Origin: Uloborus plumipes | Lineage: Eukaryota > Arthropoda > Arachnida > Araneae > Uloboridae | Assembly: GCA_038373865.1 (NCBI GenBank) | Contig: JAXGGA010002029.1 | Location: 62,001 to 126,000 of the forward strand | DNA length: 64,000 bases | Direction: 5' to 3' | Part shown: piece by piece, positions 1-11,128 of the stretch | Layout: every line of letters begins with the position of its first letter | How positions within the stretch are numbered: position 1 is the stretch's first letter | Notes under the pieces: generated by a model | The model's database searches: none | What the model saw: only the letters and a program-made list of their open reading frames with translations | What the model was told of the DNA's origin: nothing | Made by a program: the position numbers and the translations under genes

Positions 1-240
1 TCATCCACGATAATTTCCTAAAAACAATTCTTTATTTTGGGGTTTAAATTTCGAAAAATATTCAGGGGAGTGCTCCTACCCCAATCATTCAAACTCGTTT
101 AAAATGCTATTTTTAAACCTCAATTTCGAATTTTTCGAAACTTTTACTTCAACTTCAAAAATTTTACGATGGAGAGTCCCGAACCCCATCCCTTCAATTA
201 AAATTAACTGCATATTATAAGAAACTTAGTTTTCGTGACT
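1..240. other. Unassigned AT-rich sequence
   Basis: No ORF, repeat boundary or RNA signature was recognised. It runs into the Helitron-type repeat that follows and may be part of it, but no second copy of this stretch is visible in the window. Confidence 0.4.
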
Positions 241-567
241 TAAGTTTTAAATTATACCTGTGCCCCCCTGTCGGGCAAGCTTGCCCCCCTGCCGGGCATT
301 TCCTAGCGCCACCTCTGCACTAAATACTGAATTAATTTGCTAGAAGTCTTCGCGGATTTATGCGAAAAATGTACCTTAAATTGGAATGAAAAAGCGCTAC
401 CAATCGAACTTTTTCGAATATCGTTATAAATTATAGCCTATATGTTATTCTGATGCATAAGCTACATTATGGTAAATGTTTCATTAAAATCCGTTCAGTA
501 GTTTTTGCGTGAAAGAGGAACAAACATCCATCCATCCATCCATCCATCCAAACATCCAAACTTTCGC
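241..567 (-). mobile_element. Helitron-type repeat 'E', fragment with CATC microsatellite
   Basis: The segment from about 320 to 567 is the reverse complement of 23764-24060. Shared landmarks are a block matching 'gcgctaccaatcgaac', the phrase 'agtagtttttgcgtgaaaga', a run of CATC units (about 525-551), and 'aaactttcgc'. The plus-oriented copy begins TCTTACTACTATTATATATG after an A, the usual start of a Helitron 5' end, so this copy reads on the minus strand and lost its first ~20 bases at 567. The 240-300 part carries GC-rich direct repeats around GCCGGGCA. The class assignment is inference. Confidence 0.55.
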
Positions 568-595
568 TTTTTGGGGGGTATATCAAAGTTGTACC
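568..595. mobile_element. Solo right end of the GGTAYAACTTTGATATA MITE family
   Basis: Reverse complement reads GGTACAACTTTGATATACC, the terminal inverted repeat of the MITE at 7258-9968. Only this end is present, abutting the truncated Helitron-type repeat, so it is an abortive or broken copy. Confidence 0.55.
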
Positions 596-666
596 AAAAA
601 TGCATTTCAAGTTCATCTAAATAAGTACTTCGAATTTTAGAAAAAAACACGATTTTACCAACTTCT

Positions 667-700
667 TTTTTTTTTAACCGAGCGAGGCTTTGTCGCCAGG
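667..700 (-). repeat. Poly(A)-tailed retroelement 3' end (fragment)
   Basis: On the minus strand it reads CCTGGCGACAAAGCCTCGCT, then CGGTTAAA and a poly(A) run. A second copy with the same arrangement lies at 20316-20365. A shared tail ending in poly(A) suggests a SINE or LINE 3' end. The body is not recognised. Confidence 0.5.
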
Positions 701-708
701 TACCAGTG

Positions 709-1398
709 GCGTACTCAAAGGGTGGGCTGATAGGGCTGCAGCCCCCTCCGAAATTTTCCAAACAAATTTTTAAAATTTAAGCTTAAATCATTTTCATTCA
801 TTTTTATTTATTTATTTTCCCTTTCTTGCTGAAATCAGGACACTAGAAATTCTTTGAAAAAAATTAAATGGGGCAAAATTAAAAGAAAGGGAAAAAAAAG
901 TAAATTCCTCCTCCTTCTTTTTTTTTTTTTTTTTCAATCTCTCCATTTTACTGTATGTGACGTGTATGGTTATCCTATAATTCAATTTTGTTGACATTTT
1001 CTCCAAATATGCTTCAGAAACAATGATTAATTCTTGTTCATTCATCTAATTCTGTTAAATAAATTTCAACAAATGTGTGGTTGAACCCAATATTAGAAAT
1101 ATAGCAAAACAAATGACAAAATTAATACTATTTAAGCTCAAATTTGCAAAAATATTGCATGCACTGGCTTCAGGAATACCTTCTTTAATAAAGAAATTTT
1201 TTCAAATTTAAATTTTAATATTTTCTATTTACATCAAAACGCTTTACTTTTGTATTTTTTCCATCATTTGAAATTAGCATTGACATCAGAAATTGGAAAC
1301 ATTATTTTTTAGCTGCGTTTTATGAGGTGCCCCGCCCCCTCCTCTCACAGAGTGTCTGTTCAGCCCACCCCCTGAAATGATTTGTCTGCGTACGCCAT
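709..1398. mobile_element. hAT-type MITE with 8-bp TSD TACCAGTG
   Basis: TACCAGTG occurs at 701-708 and again at 1399-1406. The inner ends are inverted: GCGTAC followed by GGGTGGGCTG on the left, CAGCCCACCC then GTACGC on the right. An 8-bp duplication with G-rich inverted ends is the hAT pattern. The right end carries three extra bases, so the terminal repeat is slightly asymmetric. The interior is AT-rich with poly(T) and has no transposase coding. Confidence 0.7.
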
Positions 1399-1432
1399 TA
1401 CCAGTGTACTATCTTTAAACGAGCAATTCTTG

Positions 1433-1755
1433 TATGGTTGGTTAGGGTAGGCCCCCTTTTTAGAACAGTTCGTTTTTAAAGCCTTATACAAAAGTTTTCA
1501 AGCAAAACAGCTTAAATTTTTTGACTTATTTTATCTTGACATTATTAATGAACACAAGTTCAGCATTATTTCCAAAAAAAATGCTTTAATTATTCTTAAC
1601 CATCGTATTTCTTACAAAATGGCATGGGTGGCCCACTTACCCCCTAGGAAGGGGTAAGTGGGCCACCCCCCATTTGTTTATATTTAAAGTGAGGATATCT
1701 AAAAAAGGGGTTTGCATGTCCTACCTGATGAAGCATGTAACATTTTAGTAAGAAA
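1433..1755 (+). mobile_element. Fragment of an element with GGCCCACTTACCCC motifs
   Basis: The left end, GGTTGGTTAGGGTAGGCCCC, resembles the inverted right end of the related element at 12430-12854. Inside, 'gtggcccacttacccc' and its reverse complement form a near-perfect inverted repeat at about 1629-1670. The sequence is cut off at 1755 by the Helitron complex. The motif recurs at 12.4 and 12.8 kb, so this is a repeat family. Superfamily unknown; the related copy ends at a TA. Confidence 0.5.
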
Positions 1756-2468
1756 CTAGCTGCGTAGTTCGGCGTTGCACGGGCTGTAATGTAGTGAAGG
1801 CAGTTTGAGAAAACTACTCGCCACCAAGGCGGCTCGCCTTTAAAGAAATGAGGAAAGTTTAAACAGTTTACTCGCCGTCAAGGCGGCTCGCCTTTACAGT
1901 AGCGAGGAAAGTTTCAATTCACTACTCGCCGCCATCGCCAACGCGGCTCGCCTTTAAAGTACCAAGGAAAAGTTTAATAAACTACTCCCCGCTAAAACGG
2001 CTCGCTAAAAAGCTTTCCTGCATCAAAGAATCAATCGAATTATTTGCACATGCTTCCTCAAAAATAAAGACGATGTCAAGTAGCGCATATTTAGCACTCT
2101 CCCTAAATTACAAATAAAATTCCTTTCCAAAAACAATTATTTCCAAACCGCTTTCTTCCGGTAAAATTAATTGCAAAATTCTAAACGAAAAAGTTCTTTT
2201 AATATTTGAATCGAAGCCAGAAAAAGTCCCTTCTAAAAACAGCAATTGCAATTTTATTTAAAAACACATTTTCAAAATGGTACCTGAGAAAAAATATGTC
2301 ATTAATAATTAGAATAAAAACAATTGTTAGAACTTTGTTATAACACGTATTCAAAATGACAATGAAAAAAATAACACTCTTTCATTTTAAAAAGTTCAAC
2401 TTAATTAACGTTTTAATTCAAAATCGCAACGGAAAGAAATAAATATCTTGGAATTTTAAATAGTTCAA

Positions 2469-3601
2469 CTAGCTGCGTAGCCCGGCGTTGTACGGGCTGT
2501 AATGTAGTGAAGGCAGTTTGAGAAAACTACTCGCCACCAAGGCGGCTCGCCTTTAAAGAAATGAGGAAAGTTTAAACAGTTTACTCGCCGTCAAGGCGGC
2601 TCGCCTTTACAGTAGCGAGGAAAGTTTCAATTCACTACTCGCCGCCAAGGCGGCTCGCCTTTAAAGTACCAAGGAAAAGTTTAATGAACTACTCCCCGCT
2701 AAAGCGGCTCGCTAAAAAGCTTTCCTGCATCAAAGAATCAATCGAATTATTTGCACATACTTCCTCAAAAATAAAGACGATGTCAAGTAGCGCATACTTA
2801 GCACTCTCCCTAAATAACAAATAAAATTCCTTTCCAAAAACAATTATTTCCAAACCGCTTTCTTCCTGTAAAATTAATTGCAAAATTCTAAACGAAAAAG
2901 TTCTTTTAATATTTGGATCGCAGCCAGAAAAAGTCCATTCTAAAAACAGCAATTGCAATTTTATTTAAAAACACATTTTCAAAGTGGTACCAGAGAAAAA
3001 ATAATAACACGTATTCAAAATGACAATGGAAAAAAATAACACTCTTTCATTTTAAAAAGTTCAAATTAATTAACGTTTTAATAAGGGCCGAATTCAAGTG
3101 AAACACCATTGCAATCGCTTCGAGGCGTTTGCATATTGCAACCGCTACTGTAAGTCGAATTCAAGTGAATTCGTTTCACTTGAATCCAAATTTTGGAATT
3201 TGCGATTGCATTGGTGAGTTGCGATCGTCCGTGTTTCACTTGAATCCTTGCCTTAAAATCGCAACGGAAAGAAATAAATATCTTGGAGCTTTAAATAGTT
3301 CAATAATTTAATTAACGTTTTAATTCAAAATGGCAACGGTAAGAAAAAATGTCTTGGAAGTTTAATCATTTATTAGGCTTAATCGCTTTAAATTTGACTA
3401 CTTATTAATTGATATCTTCGCTAATTAAAATCGTATAATTATATAGATTGAAACTAATGAGGCCTGAAAAATTACCTATCTATCGGTACCTGGTTCGACT
3501 TTCAGTTCATTGGCGTTCAGGAGAAAGAAGCGTGACATAGAAAGAAAGATAGTTAGAAAGAAAGATAGTTAGAAAGATACTCAGTTTTTAATATAAGTAG
3601 A
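2469..3601 (-). mobile_element. Helitron 'R2' inserted inside Helitron R1
   Basis: It has the same termini as R1, with CTAG at 2469-2472 and the TC start at 3601 on the minus strand. R1 sequence stops at 'tagttcaA' (2468) and resumes at 'Taatttaatt' (3602). The uninterrupted version of that site is readable within R2 itself near 3296-3310, which confirms insertion between A and T without duplication. R2 carries the MITE at 3085-3252. Noncoding. Confidence 0.78.
3085..3252 (+). mobile_element. Harbinger-like MITE, copy 1 (168 bp)
   Basis: Starts GGGCCGAATTCAAGTGAAAC and ends with the inverted equivalent TTTCACTTGAATCCTTGCC. The flanks are TAA on the left and TTA on the right, the latter consistent with a mutated 3-bp TSD. 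The middle holds a further palindrome, GAATTCAAGTGAATTC, so the terminal motif is repeated inside. Copy 2 has the identical 168-bp length. A 3-bp TNA duplication with GGGCC ends suggests PIF/Harbinger. Confidence 0.72.
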
Positions 3602-3824
3602 TAATTTAATTAATGTTTTAATTCAAAATGGCAACGGTAAGAAAAAATGTCTTGGAAGTTTAATCATTAATTAGGCTTAATCACTTTAAATTCGACTACT
3701 TATTAATCAAACATTCGCTTTAAATTTGACTACTTATGGATCGCAGCCAGAAAAAGTCCCTTCTAAAAACAGCAATTGCAATTTTATTTAGAAACACATT
3801 TTCAAAGTGGTACCTGAGAAAAAA

Positions 3825-4522
3825 TCTCCATATATTATTTCTCTAAGCCGAATCCTATACCCGGTCGAAACTCGCTCATTTCTTTATCGAATTGCAAGAA
3901 AATTTATGATTTTGAAGCTTATCCCGCGGGCTATTGACGAAAATTAGACCCACCCTCTAAAAAATGTCGGTTCGTTTTTTATTCGAACTTCAATTTTTGG
4001 GCACAAAATTTACTCTATCTAGCGAAATAATTGTCGTATCGTCTCCATTTTGATTTCATTCGAAAGATTTAAAAAAATGCGTTCTTTAGAACGTTTCTCC
4101 GCTAGCGCCGCGTAACGAGAATCTCGAAAATCCACGTTTAAGCGACTTATAAGCGATTGAAGTTTGAAAAAGTTAAATTTTTTGCTCAACTGTTAAAATC
4201 CTTATACCATTGTTGTTCAAATCAATTTTAAATGCGACATTTCAAGTCAAGGCTTAGCTCGGTAAACCTTAATTGTAACTTTTATTGTTTCAAAATACTA
4301 TGGTAGTTTTGCGATAACGTTAGTATTTAGTTTAGTAGTAGCCTTGGGTATTTGATTTTAATATAGGGTATCACTTTTGTAGTAGTTGTAAAAGTGAACG
4401 TGTCTTTGATCTCTTTGAAAAGTTGTCAGAACGACGGCAGTTGATGGCGATGTCGTGCAAACGTACAAGATTTTACATTTTTTTTTTTTTTTTTTTTGCG
4501 GAATTCCGCACGGGTTACCTAG
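3825..4522 (+). mobile_element. Non-autonomous Helitron 'H', copy 1 (698 bp)
   Basis: Begins TCTCCATATATTATTTCTCT after A3824 and ends CTAG (4519-4522) before T4523. Nine bases before CTAG lies the perfect palindrome GCGGAATTCCGC (4498-4509), preceded by poly(T). The unfilled site is present at 2285-2300 in the neighbouring R1 sequence ('gagaaaaaa' then 'tatgtcatt'), so insertion between A and T is shown directly. No protein coding. Confidence 0.9.
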
Positions 4523-4649
4523 TATGTCATTAATAATTAGAATAAAAACAATTGTTAGAACTTTGTTATAACACGTATTTAAAATGACAATGGAAAAAAA
4601 TAACACTCTTTCATTTTAAAAAGTTCAATTTAATTAACGTTTTAATTTA

Positions 4650-4817
4650 GGGCCGAATTCAAGTGAAACACCATTGCAGTCGCTTCGAGGCGATCGCATA
4701 TTGCAACCGCTACTGTAAGTCGAATTCAAGTGAATTCGTTTCACTTGAATCCAAATTTTGGAATTTGCGATTGCATTGGTGAGTTGCGATCGTCCGTGTT
4801 TCACTTGAATTCCTGCC
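4650..4817 (+). mobile_element. Harbinger-like MITE, copy 2 (168 bp)
   Basis: Same length and ends as copy 1, with a clean TTA duplication at 4647-4649 and 4818-4820. The R1 sequence without the insertion, 'gttttaattcaaaatcgc' (about 2410-2428), shows the pre-integration site with one base difference. Confidence 0.78.
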
Positions 4818-5164
4818 TTAAAATCGCAACGGAAATAAATAAATATCTTGGAATTTTAAATAGTTCAATAATTTAATTAACGTTTTAATTCAAAATGGCA
4901 ACGGTAAAAAAATGTCTTGGAAGTTTAATCATTTATTAGGCTTAATCGCTTTAAATTTGAATACTTATTAATTGATATCTTCGCTAATTAAAATCGTATA
5001 ATCATATAGATTGAAACTAATGAAGCCTGAAAAAATACCTATCTATCGGTACTTGGTTCGACTTTCAGTTCATTGGCGTTCAGGAGAAATAAGCGTGACA
5101 TAGAAAGATAGAAAGAAAGATAGAAAGATAGTTAGAAAGATACTCAGTTTTTAATATAAGTAGA

Positions 5165-6017
5165 TACTTTTTTGTAAATGTATCCATTAACGAGATATCT
5201 ACTTACATTCAAATGAGTATGACAGAAAATTATAAAGCGGAATACAAAACAATTGTGTCTGTGAAATTCATTAAAAGCCGTTAGGCATATTTTTTGCTTT
5301 TACATATAAATTAGTGTTGAACAAGCATAATAGAGTCGATTAAGATCAATTTTGGTCGAATAAGAAAAAATATATAGGTTGAAAAAAAAAGGAAACACTT
5401 AATAGCAGCGTCTGTTTGAAGTTTTCTGAGGGAGAAACCTTATCATTTCATCCTCAGTTATAATTCTAACATCACCTACATCAAGCCAATAAAAAGTGCA
5501 GCTATTTCTATTCTTTCTATCAAATTTTTCAGAATTTTTTTCATTTGTATCATATTTTAAAATTAGGCCTTCATAATCTATATACATAAAAGACTACTTT
5601 TGTATGCGTATGTCCGGGGTAATCTTCCGAACTACTGGACCGATTTTAACCATTTTTTCACCGTAGATAGCTACAGTAACAGGGAGCAGGATAAGCTATA
5701 ATTTATTTCTAAAAAGCTTAGTTTTAAAAAGTTATTATGGAAAATAGTAAATTTCATGTAGATTCCCCATTAAATGATTAAATTTTCAGTCCATTGTTGC
5801 AAAAATTTATTGCCTGGCAACAACAATATTAATAGTGATCGTAATGAAAATGTGAACCAAGGCTTCTCTGGAGTAAGTGTGAAATTAATTACTTTCTTAG
5901 GATTTTTAGATTCATCTGTGCCAATAATCGCTAACGGGGTAAATAAAAAGATAATTGATTTTGGCAACAGTTAGAGAACAGAAAATGTTTATAGTCAAAA
6001 AATTTCTAAGTTAGGTA
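5165..6017. other. AT-rich stretch with a Helitron-type fragment at about 5585-5760
   Basis: The segment 5600-5720 contains 'ccgaactactggaccgattt', then a block ending 'gctataatttatttc'. This resembles the internal phrase of repeat E (23880-23960) and many arthropod Helitron 5' regions. The rest shows no coding or boundary signal. Confidence 0.35.
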
Positions 6018-7168
6018 GGGTCAGGTGGGGGAAAGTGGGGCTAAAATCGAGCTTTTTTAAGAAACGGTCCCAAAATCTCATAATTAAATTCATTTTAAGG
6101 AAACTTTTGACGCATTTTATATACATTGGGTTCATATAGATTAAGTATGAAGTAGAATCATTTTATTTTAGTTGATTGTTTTCTCTCAGTAATAAATTTA
6201 AAGTATCATGTGTTGATAGCTCCACTTTCCCCCATGGTGGGGGAAAGTGGGTCTAGTTCAGAAATTAGTGTATATTTTAATAAAAATGTGAAAATATTGA
6301 TTTTGACATAAGTATACAATGAAATTAATGTACCTTAATTTCATTTAACGTACAAAAAAATGTTTTTACCTGTTATTTAACGAATGAAACAATGTCAACA
6401 GTTTTATTCTTTTTGCTGTCATTCACAACACTGAAAAATTCTAGAACATTCTAAAACTATTTTTGTTCGAAAACGCGCCAAATGTCGCCAAGCTTGGCGG
6501 CACTTGGTGATTTTTCGCCAAATTTGGCGACAATAATAAGTTGCCAAAAGTGATGTCAACTTGGCGATATCTTGTCAATTTCTCGCCAAGCCCATAGACT
6601 CGCATGTTAAACTGATAGCAAAGCAGGAAAAACCGTAAGAAAGTAAAGTTTAGCATGTAAATTAACAGAATAAAAGCCAATTTTAGCAAGATAATAAAAA
6701 ATAAGCACATAAAATCACAAAAACAGCACCAATTTACTAATTGTGTAGCGTCATCGTAAACCCTCAGGAAAGTTTAGAAATAGACCCACTTTACCCCACC
6801 TCAGAAAATACCTCATAATTAATAGTACTATAAACTTTATTTTTATGTCTTTATATAGGGCTAATCCTTAGATGTTCTATTACAAGTCTATACCAAAATT
6901 AATAGCATTTGCCTATGAATAATGATTCTAGAGGAAAGTTCATAAACACCTAATTCTTACATATCACATTCGATGAACATAAAAAAGCGCATTGTGAGCA
7001 TTTAATTTGCTTAGAATGTTCTAAAACTAACATAAAAGTATTTGCTATAATCTCAATTTATGTCTTAAAAAAAGAATCAACAAAATAGTTTAATCAGAAA
7101 AGAGAAAATTGGGGTTTTTCAATATAGCCCCACTTTTCCCCATAGACCCACTTTCCCCCACCTGACCC
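6018..7168. mobile_element. TA-flanked element with GTGGGGGAAAGTGGG motifs
   Basis: The left end GGGTCAGGTGGGGGAAAGTG and right end CACTTTCCCCCACCTGACCC are inverted and bordered by TA on both sides, consistent with a Tc1/mariner-type TA duplication. The end motif recurs inside as a face-to-face pair at about 6222-6255, as a variant near 6782-6800, and just before the right end (7130-7145). A TTGGCGA/TCGCCAA hairpin-rich module occupies 6475-6595. No transposase is encoded. Confidence 0.7.
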
Positions 7169-7275
7169 TACATAAGATGTTTTCACCAATGTAGTCGCAA
7201 GGATATGGGTCATTTTCAAAATTTGCTTACATTTGCTGTCCGGAGGTTAAAAAGACGGGAACTACTTTGATATAA

Positions 7276-9392
7276 GGGTGATTCTCCAAAATCCGAACAA
7301 TATGATGTCCCTGTAGGACAGCACAAAAATTATTTGACCTAGAAAGTTTTTTTATTTTTTTAATTGTTAGAAATACTTATTCTGATGATATTCAATCCAT
7401 ATCAAAGCAATTTTTCATTTATTTTTTTCTAGAAAAATTTTTGAATAGCCAAAAAGTCTTCTTTTTTGCGTGTCCCACCCTGTTTCTAAAATGTAAATAA
7501 ATTATTTTAAAATTTTACGTGAACATTGCATAAATTCCACTTGTAGTGTTGAATTATGTATAGTTATGAGTGTAATATAGTGTTGTTTTAGCTTATTTAA
7601 ATGGTTATATAATCAGGTACATCATTTTGAAGTTTGTCCCCAGATTGCATGTCCCTCTCCTGGCCTAAAAATTGGTTCAATTATTAAAGGCAAAAAGAAG
7701 GAATTTTGAATCTGCAGTACTATAACACTGTTTATTCTCATCACTTCTTTGGACTCATAAAGTATTTTGTCTATAGAATGTGTCTGCTGTTCGTATTATT
7801 TTTCCTTAGTTCAAAATGAGGTATATAACATTTTCGATGTCCCTCTCCTGGCCAACATTTCTGTTCTAAATAAAATAAAAATAATAATTCTGCCTGCAGT
7901 GTGTAATTGAGTTAAGAGGGTTAAAAGAGAAAAATACCATTATTTACCTTCTATATAATTCCGGGTAGAAGTATCAGACTTTTTTGATTAAAATGTCCCT
8001 CTCCTGGCGCAAAAAAAATGTCCCTCTCCTGGCGCAAAAAAAAATGTCACTCTAGCATTACTTTTAAAGCACTGGTAAAACATCCGGTAGAATAGATGGA
8101 TTTATTTACCAAACATTAGTTTAGAACTAAGATTATGATAAAAAGTTGGCAGACGATAAATTAAAAAATGTAACTGTAAAATAATTCTTTTATTTAGTTG
8201 TTTGTTTTTTGTTTTTCAGACGAATTTTTCAAAACAAATCTGTCGGTTAGACATTTTTTAACTTTAATGCTGCTCGAATAGGTGAGTGAAGTTACATTAA
8301 ATTTTGTTGTAGATTCATTTTAGAGAACAGATTTTTTGCCTGAAGTAAATTACCTTTCTGAACTGGATAATTTAAATTAACAAACCTGGTACTTACTCTG
8401 AAAATTGTTATTAACTATTTTGGTTTAGAATTAAGCTCTAGTTGAATTCTATTTTGAAACTGATGCTAACAATGGTAGTGATAGAGGCAACAATAATTAT
8501 TGTGACAGCTTAATTTAATTAATTATACCAATTAGAAATAAAACACTTAGAGAATTACATTAAAAGTAATAGCTATACATGTTCGAATATTGATGAATTA
8601 ATTTATATAAATATTAAATTTGTCGGATGCTGCATCTCTTAAAACAGTGTTCGTTTAAAGAGGTTGTAAATTAGTGTTGTTTGTCAACAATAAACATAGT
8701 TTTTCATTCATGTTGAAGTTATCTCCATATATTATTTCTCTAAGCCGAATCCTATACCCGGTCGAAACTCGCTCATTTCTTTATCGAATTGCAAGAAAAT
8801 TTATGATTTTGAAGCTTATCCAGCGGGCTATTGACGAAAATTAGACCCACCCTCTAAAAAGTGTCGGTTCGTTTTTTATTCGAACTTCAATTTTTGGGCA
8901 CAAAATTGACTCTATCTAGCGAAATAATTGTCGTATCGTCTCCATTTTGATTTCATTCGAAAGATTAAGAAAAATGCGTTCTTTAGAACGTTTCTCCGCT
9001 AGCGCCGCGTAACGAGAATCTCGAAAATCCACGTTTAAGCGACTTATAAGCGATTGAAGTTTGAAAAAGTTAAATTTTTTGCTCAACTGTCAAAATCGTT
9101 ACATTGTTGCTCAAATCAATTTTAAATGCGACATTTCAAGCCAAGGCTTAGCTCGGTAAACCTTAATTGTAACTTTTATTGTTTCAAAATACTATGGTAG
9201 TTTTGCGATAACGTTAATATTTAGTTCAGTAGTAGCCTAGGGTATTTGATTTTAATATAGGGTATCACTTTTGTAGTAGTTGTAAAAGTAAACGTGTCTT
9301 TGATTTCTTTGAAAAGTTGTCAGAACGACGGTAGTAGATGGCGATGTTGTGCAAATGAAGCCAATAAAAATTGTCGTATTAAATTTTAAGTT

Positions 9393-9425
<33 letters not shown>

Positions 9426-9717
9426 GCGGAATTCCGCACGGGTCACCTAGTTTCTTTGTTATTGTTGTAAAATTTCTGATAATCCTTGATAAAATTCATT
9501 TGTTTGCTCGCTTAGTGCTTCTTGTCACTCTCTCGGTTTGAAAATTTGACCCCCCCCCCCGTTTGGGGGGTGTAGCATACTTAAAGTGAGTTCCCTCTAT
9601 TTTTCTCTTAATAAGCTCCTAACAAAGAGTAAGTATGATTTTTTTTAGATTTTTGTAAGCATTTTTATTTTTATGGAGTTTGTGAGTCGAAAATACCAGG
9701 TTTTTGGAGAATCACCC
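7276..9717. mobile_element. GGGTGATTCTCC element nested in the MITE
   Basis: The ends GGGTGATTCTCCAAAA and its exact reverse complement are bordered by ATAA on both sides (7272-7275, 9718-9721). The body contains four identical copies of ATGTCCCTCTCCTGGC at 7649, 7837, 7993 and 8018, plus weaker variants near 7304 and 8043. After removing the Helitron it is about 1.7 kb with no significant ORF. A related element at 47.3 kb begins GGGTGATTCT and carries the reverse-complement motif GCCAGGGGAGTGACA. Confidence 0.8.
8722..9450 (+). mobile_element. Non-autonomous Helitron 'H', copy 2 (729 bp)
   Basis: The same TCTCCATATATT start after A8721, GCGGAATTCCGC palindrome and CTAG end before T9451 as copy 1. 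The poly(T) stretch before the palindrome is longer here. This is the innermost member of the nest and therefore its youngest insertion. Confidence 0.88.
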
Positions 9718-11128
9718 ATAAGCCCCAAATCGGAAATTTGGCGACTTTTTTTTCTCGCCAAGCAAAAAACCTGTTGCCACAAAAATTATTGCCACAAAAC
9801 TTCAAAAAATAAACTCAAAAAATGGTACAACTGCAAGAAAATACTAAATTTGGCAACAGCAAAAACCTAAATTGGCAACACCAAAATAGTAAACAGCAAC
9901 CCTAAAGAGTCCGTAGGGAGTTCCAGATTTGGCGAGTAATTTTTGGGGGGGTATATCAAAGTTATACCAAAAGACGATTTTGAAGCATAACTTATACTTT
10001 AAATTCAATGCGAAAAATTATTTTCTGCAAGAAATACCCCCCCCCCAAAAAAAAAAAATTCTATCACTCAACAAATTATTGAAATTTATTTATTTATTTT
10101 TATATAAGTCTTTAAAAATGAGAATCAAGGCAAAAACGCTTGTCCATTTCCAATTTTCGCAAGTTCAACTATTTTTTTCCTATACTTAATGGTCAAAAAA
10201 AGTAAATGCGACATATTATTTTTATATATCGACTATTAGTATATGGTATTCATGATAAATATTGACAATAGTAATTTTATTTCAATAAGAAATGTATGAA
10301 TATATTTTGTCCGGAAGTTCTTGTCAAGTCCGTTACCCTAAGATTATTTTAGCTAAAAAAGGTATTTATTGAAGTCAAAAGATGGTAACACGTATTCAGT
10401 TAACTTAACAAATTAGTGACGTAACTATTTTGTACCATTTTGTTTCCCTGAGTCGAGAAGTATTGCTGTGGCGTTTCGCACAAAATTTTTTCCAGGTGCG
10501 TATTTTTATTCTTTGTCAAGTCCGTTACCAAAGATTTTAGTATTAAATTTTACTTTTTCTAAACTTTTACCTCTAAGTATTGTTCATTATACAACTCTAA
10601 GAAAATTGCATATTGTAGCTCAATTTTTAAATTCGACAACCTAACCATAATTTGACATTTTGGTTGAAATGTCAAGTCCGTTACTGGTCAAATCCGTTAC
10701 AAAATGTCAAATTCGTTACCATAGAGTTTTTGATCAATATTTCAATCATTACAAACATCGTTTTAAGTTTCAGGGCGCAAATAATTTCAAATGAAGTTGG
10801 TTTTAGGCTCTATGATATAGTTTAAAAGTGAGACTTCATATTGATTTTGTATGGTAATGGACGACAATTTTCCTTGCAACTTACAGTTTTACAACATTAT
10901 TTGAATACTTAATTATTCATCAAAGTGTACAACCAGTTACTTTTTTACACACCTACAATATGTGACTAAACATCTGTTAGTATTTCTAAAAGAAAATAGC
11001 AAGTTAAAAAAATTACTTAAAAATTTTGAAATGTAAGCATATGGTGAAAATGACCCATATAAACTAATGATGGGACTTTTTTTACGTGTAATGTTTGGAA
11101 ATACTTGACTCCAGTGCGATTGATTTTA

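Larger units (their letters stand above)
1756..5164 (-). mobile_element. Non-autonomous Helitron 'R1', interrupted by three insertions
   Basis: On the minus strand it starts TCTACTTATATTAAAAACTG (end at 5164) and finishes with a short hairpin (GCCCG/CGGGC), then TACGCAG and CTAG (1756). The host bases are A1755 and T5165. A TC start, a CTRR end, a 3' hairpin and insertion between A and T are Helitron hallmarks. The 3' half holds three imperfect copies of a CTACTCGCC/GGCGGCTCGCC unit. R1 contains Helitron R2 (2469-3601), Helitron H1 (3825-4522), a MITE (4650-4817), and an internal partial duplication around 3602-3824. No RepHel coding is present. Confidence 0.75.
7258..9968. mobile_element. 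hAT-like MITE nested in the outer element
   Basis: AAAAGACG is duplicated at 7250-7257 and 9969-9976. The ends GGAACTACTTTGATATA and (reverse complement) GGTATAACTTTGATATA agree at 14 of 17 positions. The uninterrupted target is readable in the second outer copy near 56734. The MITE's own sequence is only 7258-7275 plus 9722-9968, about 265 bp; the rest is the next insertion. Its body is rich in TTGGCGA and TTGCCAC repeats. Confidence 0.82.
7207..11056. mobile_element. Outer element of a four-level nest, GGGTCATTTTC ends
   Basis: The ends GGGTCATTTTCA and GTGAAAATGACCC are inverted and flanked by ATAT on both sides (7203-7206, 11057-11060). Without its insertion it is about 1.1 kb. A second copy stands at 56687-57720. 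The body carries repeated GTCAAGTCCGTTAC-like motifs (about 10323, 10514, 10671, 10687 and 10705). The 4-bp TSD could fit a Sola-like element, but no transposase is present to decide. Confidence 0.75.
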
